From Oceanicola sp. (GTDB lineage Bacteria; Pseudomonadota; Alphaproteobacteria; Rhodobacterales; Rhodobacteraceae): a DNA stretch of 64,000 nt. Shown piece after piece: positions 34,996 to 43,256 of the stretch; the stretch's first letter is position 1, and each line of letters opens with the position of its first letter. Location: NCBI GenBank assembly GCA_022447275.1, contig JAKVBK010000005.1, positions 61,301 to 125,300 of the forward strand, read 5' to 3'. The translations under genes and the position numbers were made by a program. The notes under the pieces are model-generated. The model had not been told where the DNA came from and made no database searches. It saw nothing but the letters and a program-made list of their open reading frames with translations.

Positions 34996-35451
34996 ATGAA
35001 AGACAGTTTCAGCCCGAACATGCAGCGACGGGCTTGGATGAGCGTGCTGGCGAAGGCTCCTGAAGGCCGCGTTGCAGCACTGTTGGATACGATGGGTGCG
35101 CGCCCGGATTTCACCTGGTTGCGCGCGCCGGAGATCGGCAGCGCGATGGTGCGCGGGCGCGCTGGCGCAACGGGTGGTGCGTTTAACCTCGGGGAGGTGA
35201 CGGTCACGCGCTGCGCGCTGTCCTTGCCTTCGGGCGAGGTGGGGCACGCCTATATCAAGGGCCGCCGCAAGGCCTGCGCTGAAGCGGCCGCGCTGGTGGA
35301 TGGGTTGATGCAAACGGCCCAGGCCGAAGCTGTGCAGACCCACATAATCGATCCGCTTGAGGCCGAGCAACAAGCCGCACGCGCGGCCCGCGCTGCCAAG
35401 GCAGCGGCCACCAAGGTGGATTTCTTCACGATGGTCCGGGGAGAGGATTAA
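34996..35451 (+). CDS. phnG: C-P lyase subunit PhnG
   Basis: The 151-residue PhnG is part of the C-P lyase core (PhnGHIJ). Recognisable segments are RRAWMSVLAKA, WLRAPEIGSAMVRGRAGATGGAFNLGEVTVTRCAL and GHAYIKGRRKACAEAAALVDG. The ATG at 34996 is chosen over one at 34960 because homologs begin close to the RRAWM segment. It starts the operon phnG-H-I-HAD-J-HP-K-L-N and overlaps phnH by one base. Confidence 0.93.
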   Translation: MKDSFSPNMQRRAWMSVLAKAPEGRVAALLDTMGARPDFTWLRAPEIGSAMVRGRAGATGGAFNLGEVTVTRCALSLPSGEVGHAYIKGRRKACAEAAALVDGLMQTAQAEAVQTHIIDPLEAEQQAARAARAAKAAATKVDFFTMVRGED

Positions 35452-36014
35452 TGCTTGCAGACACGCTGACCGGCGGGTTTTCCGACCCAGCCGTTCAATC
35501 CGCCCATGCCTTTCGTGCGGTGATGGAGGCAATGGCCCGCCCAGGAACCGTGCAGGATATTGCCGGAGCCGAGCCGCCCGCGCCCCTGTCGAAAGCGGCC
35601 GGTGCGGTGCTGCTGACCCTGTGCGACACGGACACGCCCGTCTATCTGGCGGGCGCGGCAGATTGCGAAGAAGTGCGGGCATGGCTCGCCTTTCACACCG
35701 GCGCGCCCCTTGTTGGCCCGTCCCACTGCATGTTTGCTGTTGGCAGTTGGGCGGAGCTGGGCCCTTTGTCTCGCTATCCGATCGGCACGTCCGAATATCC
35801 GGATCGTTCTGCCACCTTGATCGTGGAAACCGCGCAGATTGCACAATCTGGGGCAACGCTTAAGGGGCCCGGCATCAAGGATACGGCTGCGCTGTCCTTG
35901 CCGGAATTGGCGGCGTTTCAGGACAATCAACGCCATTTCCCGTTGGGGCTGGATTTCTTCTTTACGTGCGAAAATCAGGTGGCTGCGCTGCCAAGATCGA
36001 CTGAGGTGTTCTGA
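35451..36014 (+). CDS. phnH: C-P lyase subunit PhnH
   Basis: The 187-residue PhnH carries family segments GFSDPAVQSAHAFRAVMEAMARPG, LLTLCDTDTPVYL, WLAFHTGAP and RFPLGLDFFFT-like ending (HFPLGLDFFFTCENQVAALPRST). It is a structural member of the C-P lyase complex. It overlaps phnG and phnI by one base each. Confidence 0.94.
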   Translation: MLADTLTGGFSDPAVQSAHAFRAVMEAMARPGTVQDIAGAEPPAPLSKAAGAVLLTLCDTDTPVYLAGAADCEEVRAWLAFHTGAPLVGPSHCMFAVGSWAELGPLSRYPIGTSEYPDRSATLIVETAQIAQSGATLKGPGIKDTAALSLPELAAFQDNQRHFPLGLDFFFTCENQVAALPRSTEVF

Positions 36015-37102
36015 TGTATGTCGCTGTCAAAGGTGGGGAGCGGGCGATTGAAAGCGCCCATGCCTGGCTGGCCGAAGAGCGCCGGGGCGATCTCAATATT
36101 GCAGAGCTGAGCGTTGCTCAGATCCGCGAACAGCTCAGCCTTGCGGTGGATCGGGTGATGGCCGAAGGCTCGCTCTATGATCCGGATCTGGCTGCGCTTG
36201 CGATCAAGCAATCGCGCGGGGATTTGATCGAAGCGATTTTCCTGATCAGAGCCTACCGCACCACGTTGCCGCGGTTTGGCGCGACAGAGCCAATCGATAC
36301 GGGCGCGATGGCCTGTGATCGTCGGATTTCGGCCACCTTCAAAGATTTGCCCGGCGGGCAGGTGCTGGGGCCTACCTTCGATTACACGCACCGCCTGCTG
36401 GATTTCAAACTTGCGGCCGATGGTGACGCGCCCGAGGCGCCGATGCGGGAGGCGGAGATTGGAGAGGTCCCGCATGTTACGGAATTTCTTAACCGCGAAG
36501 GGTTGATCGAGGAAGCCCCCCACGACACCGCAGAGCCGCCCGACCTGACACGCGCGCCCCTGGAGTTGCCCGCCAACCGGGCTCTGCGCCTGCAAGCGCT
36601 GAGCCGGGCCGACGAAGGCTTTACCCTTGGCCTCGCCTATTCCACACAGCGCGGCTACGCGCGAAACCATGCCTTTGTCGGTGAATTGCGGATCGGATCG
36701 GTGCCCGTGGAAATGGACATCCCCGAGCTTGGCTTCGCCCTCGAGATTGGCGAAGTCACTCTCACGGAATGTGAGACCGTCAACCAGTTCATGGGGTCCA
36801 AGACAGAGCCGCCGCAATTCACCCGCGGCTATGGGCTTGTGTTTGGCCAATCGGAACGCAAGGCCATCTCGATGGCGTTGGTCGACAGAGCGCTGCGCTG
36901 GGAAGAACTGGGGGAGGACAACCAGGGTGCGCCGGCGCAGGATACGGAATTTGTCCTGTACCACGCCGACAACATCCAAGCGACGGGCTTCCTCGAACAT
37001 ATCAAGTTGCCCCATTACGTCGATTTCCAGGCTGAGTTGGAACTGGTGCGCAAGCTGCGGGCCGAGGCGGATGCCGGCCATGTGCAGGAAGCTGCCGAAT
37101 GA
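36014..37102 (+). CDS. phnI: C-P lyase subunit PhnI
   Basis: The 362-residue PhnI displaces adenine from ATP with the phosphonate in the first step of the C-P lyase pathway. Visible family marks are MYVAVKGGERAIESAHAWL, a RRGDL-like motif, EGSLYDPDLAALAIKQSRGDLIEAIFLIRAYRTTLPRF, DYTHRLLDFKL, LAYSTQRGYARNHAFVGELRIG and the C-terminal LPHYVDFQAELELVR. It overlaps phnH by one base and the HAD gene by four. Confidence 0.95.
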   Translation: MYVAVKGGERAIESAHAWLAEERRGDLNIAELSVAQIREQLSLAVDRVMAEGSLYDPDLAALAIKQSRGDLIEAIFLIRAYRTTLPRFGATEPIDTGAMACDRRISATFKDLPGGQVLGPTFDYTHRLLDFKLAADGDAPEAPMREAEIGEVPHVTEFLNREGLIEEAPHDTAEPPDLTRAPLELPANRALRLQALSRADEGFTLGLAYSTQRGYARNHAFVGELRIGSVPVEMDIPELGFALEIGEVTLTECETVNQFMGSKTEPPQFTRGYGLVFGQSERKAISMALVDRALRWEELGEDNQGAPAQDTEFVLYHADNIQATGFLEHIKLPHYVDFQAELELVRKLRAEADAGHVQEAAE

Positions 37103-37692
37103 CCCATGTGGTGTTCGATATCGGGGGCGTGCTGGTGCACGGAGATCCTGCGCTGATCTGGTCCGACGAACTGGGGCGCGAGGGCGCAGAGGCTTTCCTT
37201 GCGCGCATTGGCTTTGACGGGCTTGAGCTGGCATGTGATGGCGGCGCGCCCTTGTCCGATGCGGTGGCCTGCGTCACGGATGCTGAAGATGGCAGGCGTC
37301 TGTCGGCCTATAATGCGTGCTTTGCCAAGAGCATCCCGCACAAGATCGAGGGCAGTTGGGAGCATCTCTATGCCCTGAAGCGGGCGGGTCATCCGGTGTC
37401 CGCCATCACAAACTGGTCGGCCGAAACCTGGCCGATTGCCTGTGACACATATCCCGAGCTTGCCAGCGTGTTCGACACAACGATCGTGTCGGCCGCCGTG
37501 GGCATGGTGAAACCCGGCCTCGAGATCTACCGGCATTTCTGCGCGGTTGCCGATGTTGCGGCGCAAGACTGCCTCTTCATCGATGACAGGGCGCAGAACT
37601 GCGTCGGGGCCATCGCGGCCGGTATGGATGCACTACATTTTTCAGGACCGGATGCGCTGGCAGACGGCTTGCAGACAAGGGGGCTGATATGA
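37099..37692 (+). CDS. HAD-family hydrolase inside the C-P lyase operon
   Basis: The 197-residue product is a HAD hydrolase of the YihX-like group. Motif I is VVFDIGGVLVHGDP with nucleophile Asp7 and glycine in place of the usual second aspartate, as in YihX. Motif II is ITNWSAETWP, motif III the lysine in GMVKPGLEIY, and motif IV LFIDDRAQN. YihX acts on glucose 1-phosphate, so a sugar phosphate is a reasonable substrate class. The gene overlaps phnI and phnJ by four bases each, so it is an integral part of the operon. PhnP, which opens the cyclic phosphate product of PhnJ, is not in the locus; this enzyme might work at that end of the pathway, but this is inference. Confidence 0.88.
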   Translation: MTHVVFDIGGVLVHGDPALIWSDELGREGAEAFLARIGFDGLELACDGGAPLSDAVACVTDAEDGRRLSAYNACFAKSIPHKIEGSWEHLYALKRAGHPVSAITNWSAETWPIACDTYPELASVFDTTIVSAAVGMVKPGLEIYRHFCAVADVAAQDCLFIDDRAQNCVGAIAAGMDALHFSGPDALADGLQTRGLI

Positions 37693-38546
37693 GCGAAGCC
37701 GCTTACAACTTTGCCTATCTCGACGAACAGACCAAGCGGATGATCCGCCGTGCGATCCTGAAGGGGCTGGCCGTTCCGGGCTATCAGGTGCCCTTTGCCA
37801 GTCGCGAAATGCCCATGCCCTATGGCTGGGGAACAGGGGGCGTGCAGGTCTCTGCTGCGGTGCTGACGCCCGATGACAGGTTCAAGGTGATTGATCAGGG
37901 CGCTGACGACACGACAAACGCGGTGTCGATCCGGTCGTTCTTTGAGCGCACTGCAGGTGTCGACACCACGACAAAGACAGCGGAGGCCAGCGTTATCCAG
38001 ACCCGCCACCGCATCCCCGAAGAGCCACTGACCGAGGATCAGATCCTCGTCTATCAGGTGCCGATCCCGGAGCCTCTGCGCTTTCTGGAGCCGCGCGAAA
38101 GTGAAACCCGCAAGATGCACAGCCTCGAAGAATACGGGCTTATGCATGTGAAACTTTACGAAGACATCAGCCGCCATGGCCATATCGCCACCTCCTACGC
38201 GTACCCGGTCAAGGTCGAGGGGCGCTATGTGATGGACCCGTCGCCCATCCCGAAATTCGACAACCCGAAACTCGGGGATATGGCGGCGATCCAGCTCTTT
38301 GGCGCCGGGCGCGAACAGCGCATCTATGCGCTGCCGCCCTATACGCAGGTGGTCAGCCTCGATTTTGAAGACCACCCGTTTGAGGCCAGCAAGGCTGATC
38401 ATGCCTGCGCGCTTTGCGGAGCAGAGCACAGCTATCTCGACGAGGTCATCGTGGATGACAGCGGCAAACGGATGTTTGTCTGCTCGGATACGGATTTCTG
38501 CGAATCCCGCCGCGCGGCGGGACATGTCGGAGAGCAGGCCGCATGA
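37689..38546 (+). CDS. phnJ: C-P lyase catalytic subunit PhnJ (radical SAM)
   Basis: The 285-residue PhnJ cleaves the carbon-phosphorus bond, releasing alkane and 5-phosphoribosyl 1,2-cyclic phosphate. The four essential cysteines follow the CX2CX21CX5C spacing exactly: Cys240 and Cys243 in ACALCGAEHS, Cys265 and Cys271 in VCSDTDFCESRR. The N-terminus AYNFAYLDEQTKRMIRRAILK and MPMPYGWGTGGVQ is typical. Overlap with the HAD and histidine-phosphatase genes is four bases on each side. Confidence 0.97.
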   Translation: MSEAAYNFAYLDEQTKRMIRRAILKGLAVPGYQVPFASREMPMPYGWGTGGVQVSAAVLTPDDRFKVIDQGADDTTNAVSIRSFFERTAGVDTTTKTAEASVIQTRHRIPEEPLTEDQILVYQVPIPEPLRFLEPRESETRKMHSLEEYGLMHVKLYEDISRHGHIATSYAYPVKVEGRYVMDPSPIPKFDNPKLGDMAAIQLFGAGREQRIYALPPYTQVVSLDFEDHPFEASKADHACALCGAEHSYLDEVIVDDSGKRMFVCSDTDFCESRRAAGHVGEQAA

Positions 38547-39109
38547 CGGTGATCTTTCTCACCCATGCAGAGGTGGTCATCGACCCCGATCTGCCTGTCC
38601 CGGAGTGGCCGTTGAACGCTCTTGGACGTGCGCGCCATGCGCGCTTTGCCCGTGATCCGGCGCTGGCCGGGGTCGGCACGATCTTTTGCTCGGCCGAGCA
38701 AAAGGCGCGGGACGGGGCGGATCTGACTGCCGAAGTGCTGGGGGCAAGCCCCCGGGTGCGCGAGGGCCTGGGCGAGAATGACCGCTCTGCCACCGGCTAC
38801 CTGCCGGGGCCAGAGTTTCAGGCCACGGCGGATCGCTTTTTTGCCAATCCAGAGCAGAGCATTCGCGGCTGGGAACGCGCGGCGGATGCGCAGACGCGTA
38901 TTTTTGCGGCGGTGCGGGACGCTTTGGCAGAGCCGCGCCCGGAGGGCGACGTGCTTTTTGTGGCGCATGGCGGGGTGGCCACCCTGCTGCGCTGCCATCT
39001 GGCGGGGATCGAAATCACCCGCAAGCAAGATCAAACAGGGGGCGGCGGCAACTGGTTTGCCTTTGCCCCGGATATGACCACCGCCCCAACCGAATGGAGG
39101 GCCATATGA
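38543..39109 (+). CDS. Histidine-phosphatase-fold protein inside the C-P lyase operon
   Basis: The 188-residue protein has the phosphoglycerate-mutase fold: N-terminal FLTHAEV where the family has RHG(E), LNALGRARHARFA, the EndRS-like LGENDRSATGY acidic loop, and the second histidine in VLFVAHGGVATLLRCHL. The phospho-acceptor His8 is present, but the arginine just before it is threonine and the following glycine is alanine, so catalysis may be altered. It overlaps phnJ by four bases and phnK by four. A role on the ribose-phosphate products of the pathway is possible. Confidence 0.85.
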   Translation: MTVIFLTHAEVVIDPDLPVPEWPLNALGRARHARFARDPALAGVGTIFCSAEQKARDGADLTAEVLGASPRVREGLGENDRSATGYLPGPEFQATADRFFANPEQSIRGWERAADAQTRIFAAVRDALAEPRPEGDVLFVAHGGVATLLRCHLAGIEITRKQDQTGGGGNWFAFAPDMTTAPTEWRAI

Positions 39110-39876
39110 CTCCCCTTTTGTCTGTCCAAGGCATCACCAAGACCTACGGCGCGCATATCGGCTGCGCGGATGTCAGCTTTGACCTTTATCCCGGCGAGGT
39201 GATGGGGATTGTGGGTGAAAGCGGGTCTGGCAAATCGACACTGCTGAACTGCATGGCCGGCCATCTTGTGCCGGATGCGGGGCAGGTGGTGTTCGATACG
39301 CGCAGCGATGGGCCGCGCGACACTGTCACCATGTCTGAGCCGGAGCGCCGGATGCTGGGGCGCACGGATTGGGCCTTTGTGCATCAACATGCGCGCGACG
39401 GGCTGCGCATGGGCGTCTCGGCCGGGGGCAATGTCGGAGAGCGACTGATGGCCGTGGGCGACCGCCACTATGGCGATATTCGCGACAAGGCCACCGACTG
39501 GTTGGAGCGGGTGGAAATCCATGCCTCTCGTGTTGATGATCGACCGACAACCTTTTCGGGCGGGATGCAGCAGCGTTTGCAGATCGCGCGCAACCTCGTT
39601 ACCGGCCCCAGATTGGTGTTCATGGACGAACCCACGGGCGGGCTGGATGTCTCGGTGCAGGCGCGTTTGCTGGATTTGTTGCGCGGGCTTGTGCGCGATA
39701 TGGGCTTGTCCGCGATCATCGTGACACATGATCTCGCCGTGGTGCGTTTGCTGGCCGATCGGCTGATGGTCATGAAATCGGGCCATGTGGTTGAGACCGG
39801 CCTGACCGATCAGGTGCTGGATGATCCCCAGCATGCCTATAGCCAGCTTCTTGTCAGTTCTGTTTTGCAGGTTTGA
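39106..39876 (+). CDS. phnK: C-P lyase ATP-binding protein PhnK
   Basis: The 256-residue ABC ATPase binds the PhnGHIJ core. Walker A is GESGSGKST, the Q-loop region holds WAFVHQHARDGLRMGVSAGGNVGERLMAVG, specific to PhnK, the signature is FSGGMQQRLQIARNL, Walker B is LVFMDEPTGGLDVS and the switch is VTHDL. The ATG at 39106 has GGAGG five bases upstream; the ATG at 39094 precedes that site. Confidence 0.95.
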   Translation: MTPLLSVQGITKTYGAHIGCADVSFDLYPGEVMGIVGESGSGKSTLLNCMAGHLVPDAGQVVFDTRSDGPRDTVTMSEPERRMLGRTDWAFVHQHARDGLRMGVSAGGNVGERLMAVGDRHYGDIRDKATDWLERVEIHASRVDDRPTTFSGGMQQRLQIARNLVTGPRLVFMDEPTGGLDVSVQARLLDLLRGLVRDMGLSAIIVTHDLAVVRLLADRLMVMKSGHVVETGLTDQVLDDPQHAYSQLLVSSVLQV

Positions 39877-39879
39877 ACC

Positions 39880-40563
39880 ATGATTGACCTTCGCGACGTT
39901 TCCAAAACCTTCACCTTGCACAATCAGGGCAGTGCCGTGATCGAGGTGATCACAGGGGCTTCTTTCCAGGTGGCCGCCGGGGAGTGCGTGGCGCTCACCG
40001 GGGCTTCTGGGGCCGGTAAATCCACGCTGATGCGCATGATCTACGGCAACTACCTCACCCAGTCCGGCACGATCCGGATCGGCGATGTCGATATCGTGGG
40101 CGCACAGCCGCGCGAGGTCATTACATTGCGGCGCGAGGTGCTGGGCTATGTCAGCCAGTTCCTGCGCGTGGTGCCGCGTGTGCCCACCCTCGAGGTGGTG
40201 GCAGAGCCCCTGCGCGCTGTGGGCGTATCGGCTGAGGCGGCAGAAGATCGCGCCCGCACCCTTCTGCGCCAACTCAATATCCCGGAGCGGTTGTGGTCTC
40301 TGTCTCCCACGACATTCTCAGGTGGCGAGCAGCAGCGGGTGAACATCGCAAGGGGGTTTGCCCACGCCTATCCGGCGATGTTGCTGGACGAGCCGACCGC
40401 CAGCCTGGATGCCACAAACCGCGAGGTTGTACTGTCGTTGATCGAAGACGCCAAGGCGCGCGGCGCGGCCATCATCGGGATCTTTCATGATGAGGCGGCC
40501 CGCACCCGCGTCTGCGACCGTGAGATCGACGTAAGCTGTTTCGCATCCAGGGTGGCAGCATGA
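39880..40563 (+). CDS. phnL: C-P lyase ATP-binding protein PhnL
   Basis: The 227-residue ABC ATPase starts three bases after phnK. Family marks are LHNQGSAVIEVITGASF, Walker A GASGAGKST, GYVSQFLRVVPRVPTLEVVAEPL, signature FSGGEQQRVNIARGF, Walker B MLLDEPTASLDA and the switch in GIFHDEA. PhnL binds PhnK on the C-P lyase complex. It overlaps phnN by four bases. Confidence 0.95.
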   Translation: MIDLRDVSKTFTLHNQGSAVIEVITGASFQVAAGECVALTGASGAGKSTLMRMIYGNYLTQSGTIRIGDVDIVGAQPREVITLRREVLGYVSQFLRVVPRVPTLEVVAEPLRAVGVSAEAAEDRARTLLRQLNIPERLWSLSPTTFSGGEQQRVNIARGFAHAYPAMLLDEPTASLDATNREVVLSLIEDAKARGAAIIGIFHDEAARTRVCDREIDVSCFASRVAA

Positions 40564-41105
40564 CCGAGGGTCGTCTGATTGCAGTGGTTGGGCCGTCCGG
40601 CGTTGGCAAGGACAGCGTTATGGCCGGGCTGCATGATGTCATGCCCCATCTGCACAAGGTGCGCCGCGTGATAACCCGCGCGCCGGGATTGGGCGGCGAA
40701 GATTATGATCCCGTGACAGAAGCGGAATTCCAAGAGATGCGTGGCAATGGTGCTTTCTGTGTCAGTTGGGGCGCCCATGGGCTGTTCTACGGCATCCCCG
40801 TCTCGGTGAAGTACCATCTGAACCGGGGCACAGATTGCCTCGTCAATTTCTCGCGCAAAGCGCTTGTTGAGGGCGCCAAGGCGTTTCCGAATTTCGTCGT
40901 GCTGAACATCACCGCACGCCCCGACACGCTGGAGCAGCGCCTCAAGGGGCGCGGACGCGAGTCAGAGCAGGAAATCAGCAAGCGTCTTGCCGAGGCCGAA
41001 AAGCCCCTTCCGGATGGGCTTGTATGCATCACCGTTGGCAATGATGGCCCGCTCTATCAAACCGTGACGCGTGCCGTCGCCCAATTGCAGCCCTTGCGGG
41101 CTTAA
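40560..41105 (+). CDS. phnN: Ribose 1,5-bisphosphokinase PhnN
   Basis: The 181-residue kinase makes PRPP from ribose 1,5-bisphosphate, returning the phosphonate-derived ribose to metabolism. The P-loop is VVGPSGVGKDSVM, followed by the guanylate-kinase-like HLHKVRRVITRAP, FCVSWGAHGLFYGIP and RGRESEQEISKRLAEAE. Its presence implies that ribose 1,5-bisphosphate is formed, which normally needs PhnP, absent from this locus. Confidence 0.94.
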   Translation: MTEGRLIAVVGPSGVGKDSVMAGLHDVMPHLHKVRRVITRAPGLGGEDYDPVTEAEFQEMRGNGAFCVSWGAHGLFYGIPVSVKYHLNRGTDCLVNFSRKALVEGAKAFPNFVVLNITARPDTLEQRLKGRGRESEQEISKRLAEAEKPLPDGLVCITVGNDGPLYQTVTRAVAQLQPLRA

Positions 41106-41170
41106 ACCAGCCTTGTGCCGCGCCGAAACCCGCGCAAAGTAAACCCTGAACCGCAGTGTGAGATCGAACA

Positions 41171-42364
41171 ATGAATTCCCAGCCCCAAGCATCTTCGCTG
41201 ATGCCTTCCGCCAACACTGCCCCGCGGGAAGATCTCTTTTTGGCCAATGGGCGGTTGGTTCTGCCAGATCAGGTGATGCTTGGCGCCATCCGGATCGTGG
41301 ATGGTATGATCGTCGAAATTACGGAAGGGGACGGCGTGCCCAACGGGGCAGTGGATTGCCAGGGTGATTTTATTTTGCCGGGCCTTGTGGAGCTGCACAC
41401 AGACAATGTTGAGCGCCATATTGAGCCGCGCCCCGGTGTGGATTGGCCGCACCTGTCCGCACTGCTTGCCCATGACGCAGAGCTTGCCTCCACAGGCATC
41501 ACCACCGTGTTCGATGCGATGCGCGTCGGCTCGATCCACACGGGGAAGGCAGGCTATTCCGATTATGCGCGCAAGCTGGCTGATGAAATGCTGGACGCCC
41601 GCGGCAAAGGCATGTTCAAGATCAGCCATTTCCTGCACCTGAGAGCAGAGATTTGCTCGGAAACCCTGCTGGATGAATTCGCGATGTTTGGCCCGCAAGA
41701 CAGGGTCGGCATTGTCAGCCTGATGGACCACACGCCGGGTCAAAGACAGTTTCGCTCTCTCGACGCGCTGAAAACATACGTGGCCAAGAAACGCGGCATG
41801 AACGATGCAGAGTTTGAGCAACATGTGGCGTATCTGCTCAGCTTGCAGGCGCAGTTTGGTCAGCGCCATGAGGCCGGTGCAGTTACCGAAGCCAGGCGTT
41901 TGGGCGCAGTGCTCGCAAGCCATGATGACACAACTGCCCAGCATGTGGAGACATCCGCACGTCACGGCATTGGCTTTGCAGAATTTCCCACCACGCTTGA
42001 GGCGGCCCAAGCCTGTCGCGCGCATGGAATTGCGGTGATGATGGGGGCGCCCAACCTGATCCGTGGGGGCTCGCATTCCGGCAACGTAGCGGCGGAAACC
42101 CTGGCACAAGAAGGTTTGCTGGATATCGTTTCGTCCGACTATGTGCCGTCTGCGTTGCTGCTCTCGGCGTTTCGCCTTGCCGCGATTTGGCAGGATGTGC
42201 CCCGTGCGATTGCGACTGTCACCGAAAACCCGGCCAAGGCCGCCAACTTGGGCGATCGTGGACGGCTGAGCGAAGGCCTCCGGGGCGATGTCGTCCGCGT
42301 TACCGAAGCGGCCGGCGTTCCGCTGCTGCGCGGTGTTTGGAGCCAGGGACGCCAAGTGGCCTGA
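41171..42364 (+). CDS. phnM: Alpha-D-ribose 1-methylphosphonate 5-triphosphate diphosphatase PhnM
   Basis: The 397-residue amidohydrolase removes pyrophosphate after the PhnI step. Metal ligands are visible in LVELHTDNVERHIEPRPGVDWPH, SLMDHTPGQRQF, LASHDDTTAQHV, and SDYVPSALL. The N-terminus has about 15 extra residues before the usual start of the fold. Unlike its neighbours it is separated from phnN by 65 bases, but it is in the same direction and likely cotranscribed. Confidence 0.95.
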   Translation: MNSQPQASSLMPSANTAPREDLFLANGRLVLPDQVMLGAIRIVDGMIVEITEGDGVPNGAVDCQGDFILPGLVELHTDNVERHIEPRPGVDWPHLSALLAHDAELASTGITTVFDAMRVGSIHTGKAGYSDYARKLADEMLDARGKGMFKISHFLHLRAEICSETLLDEFAMFGPQDRVGIVSLMDHTPGQRQFRSLDALKTYVAKKRGMNDAEFEQHVAYLLSLQAQFGQRHEAGAVTEARRLGAVLASHDDTTAQHVETSARHGIGFAEFPTTLEAAQACRAHGIAVMMGAPNLIRGGSHSGNVAAETLAQEGLLDIVSSDYVPSALLLSAFRLAAIWQDVPRAIATVTENPAKAANLGDRGRLSEGLRGDVVRVTEAAGVPLLRGVWSQGRQVA

Positions 42365-42406
42365 GCCGTGGCGGACGATCCATATACATGTGACGAAATG
42401 GGCGGC

Positions 42407-43249
42407 TCAGGCGTTGAGCTGTAGCACTGGCGCGAAATGCGCCCGCAAGGCCTGCCAATGCGCCAGGTTTGTCGCCGCCAAAACCGTGCCCTTGGTCCGG
42501 GCGGCGCTGTAATCCGTGCCATCATCGAGCCAAGCAACATGTCCGCCTGCCTCTGAAATGATCAAGGCGCCTGCGGCATGATCCCATGGTTTAGGATCAT
42601 GGGCCATCAGCCAGTGGCAGCCTGATTGCGCCAGGGTGCGGTATTCGTGCAGGGTGCAGCGCAGCCCGTAACATCTGTTGAACACAGTGCCAGCGGCAGC
42701 GAGGTCTGCGCGCAAATGCTGCGGGAAGAGGGCAGGGGCCAGAAAGCCGATCTGCGCTTCTACAGGTGGCGTTTCTGCTAGCTTCAGGGCGATGGGCGTC
42801 TGGCCTGGCCTGGTATACCATGCGCCTTTAGAGGGGCTTGCGGTAATCCAGTCATCCATAAGAGGGTCATAGAGAAGGGCCCAGATCGTTTTGCCGGCGC
42901 GTGTCACGCTTAGGATGGTGCCGAACAGAGCAAGGCCCTTGGCAAAGTTCCAAGTGCCATCCACCGGATCAAGAATCGCGCATGTTTCGGCCTGTGCAGG
43001 CAAATGCAGCAGGTCTGGATTTGCCGCGCAGGCTTCCTCGCCCAAAACCTCACTCCCGGGCAGTAAATCCTGCAGAATGGGCGTAAGCCGCGCTTCCATG
43101 CCGATATCCGCCGCGGTGACAAGGTCATCATGGGCAGATTTGCTGCTGATCTGATCTGGGGAAAGCGTTCGGAACCTAGGGATGATCTCAGAGCGCGCCG
43201 CGTTGCGCACGGCTGCGATCAATCCTTCCACCACCTGTGGTTCAAGCAT
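42407..43249 (-). CDS. Inositol-monophosphatase-family phosphatase
   Basis: The 280-residue product has the lithium-sensitive phosphatase fold. The metal-binding motifs are DDLVTAADIGMEARL, VLGEEACA, ILDPVDGTWNFAKGLALFGT and PWDHAAGALIISEAGG. Substrates in this family include inositol phosphates, 3'-phosphoadenosine phosphates and histidinol phosphate; I cannot choose. The start at 43249 (MLEPQVVEGL) lies seven bases after the DUF882 gene stop, so the two are probably cotranscribed; the frame upstream of it overlaps that gene and is not used. It converges on phnM and is not part of that operon. Confidence 0.88.
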   Translation of the reverse strand: MLEPQVVEGLIAAVRNAARSEIIPRFRTLSPDQISSKSAHDDLVTAADIGMEARLTPILQDLLPGSEVLGEEACAANPDLLHLPAQAETCAILDPVDGTWNFAKGLALFGTILSVTRAGKTIWALLYDPLMDDWITASPSKGAWYTRPGQTPIALKLAETPPVEAQIGFLAPALFPQHLRADLAAAGTVFNRCYGLRCTLHEYRTLAQSGCHWLMAHDPKPWDHAAGALIISEAGGHVAWLDDGTDYSAARTKGTVLAATNLAHWQALRAHFAPVLQLNA

Positions 43250-43256
43250 TACAGGC

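Noticed and set aside
42407..43249. Inositol-monophosphatase-like gene as part of the phosphonate operon
   Set aside because: It is on the opposite strand, converges on phnM and is cotranscribed with the DUF882 gene.
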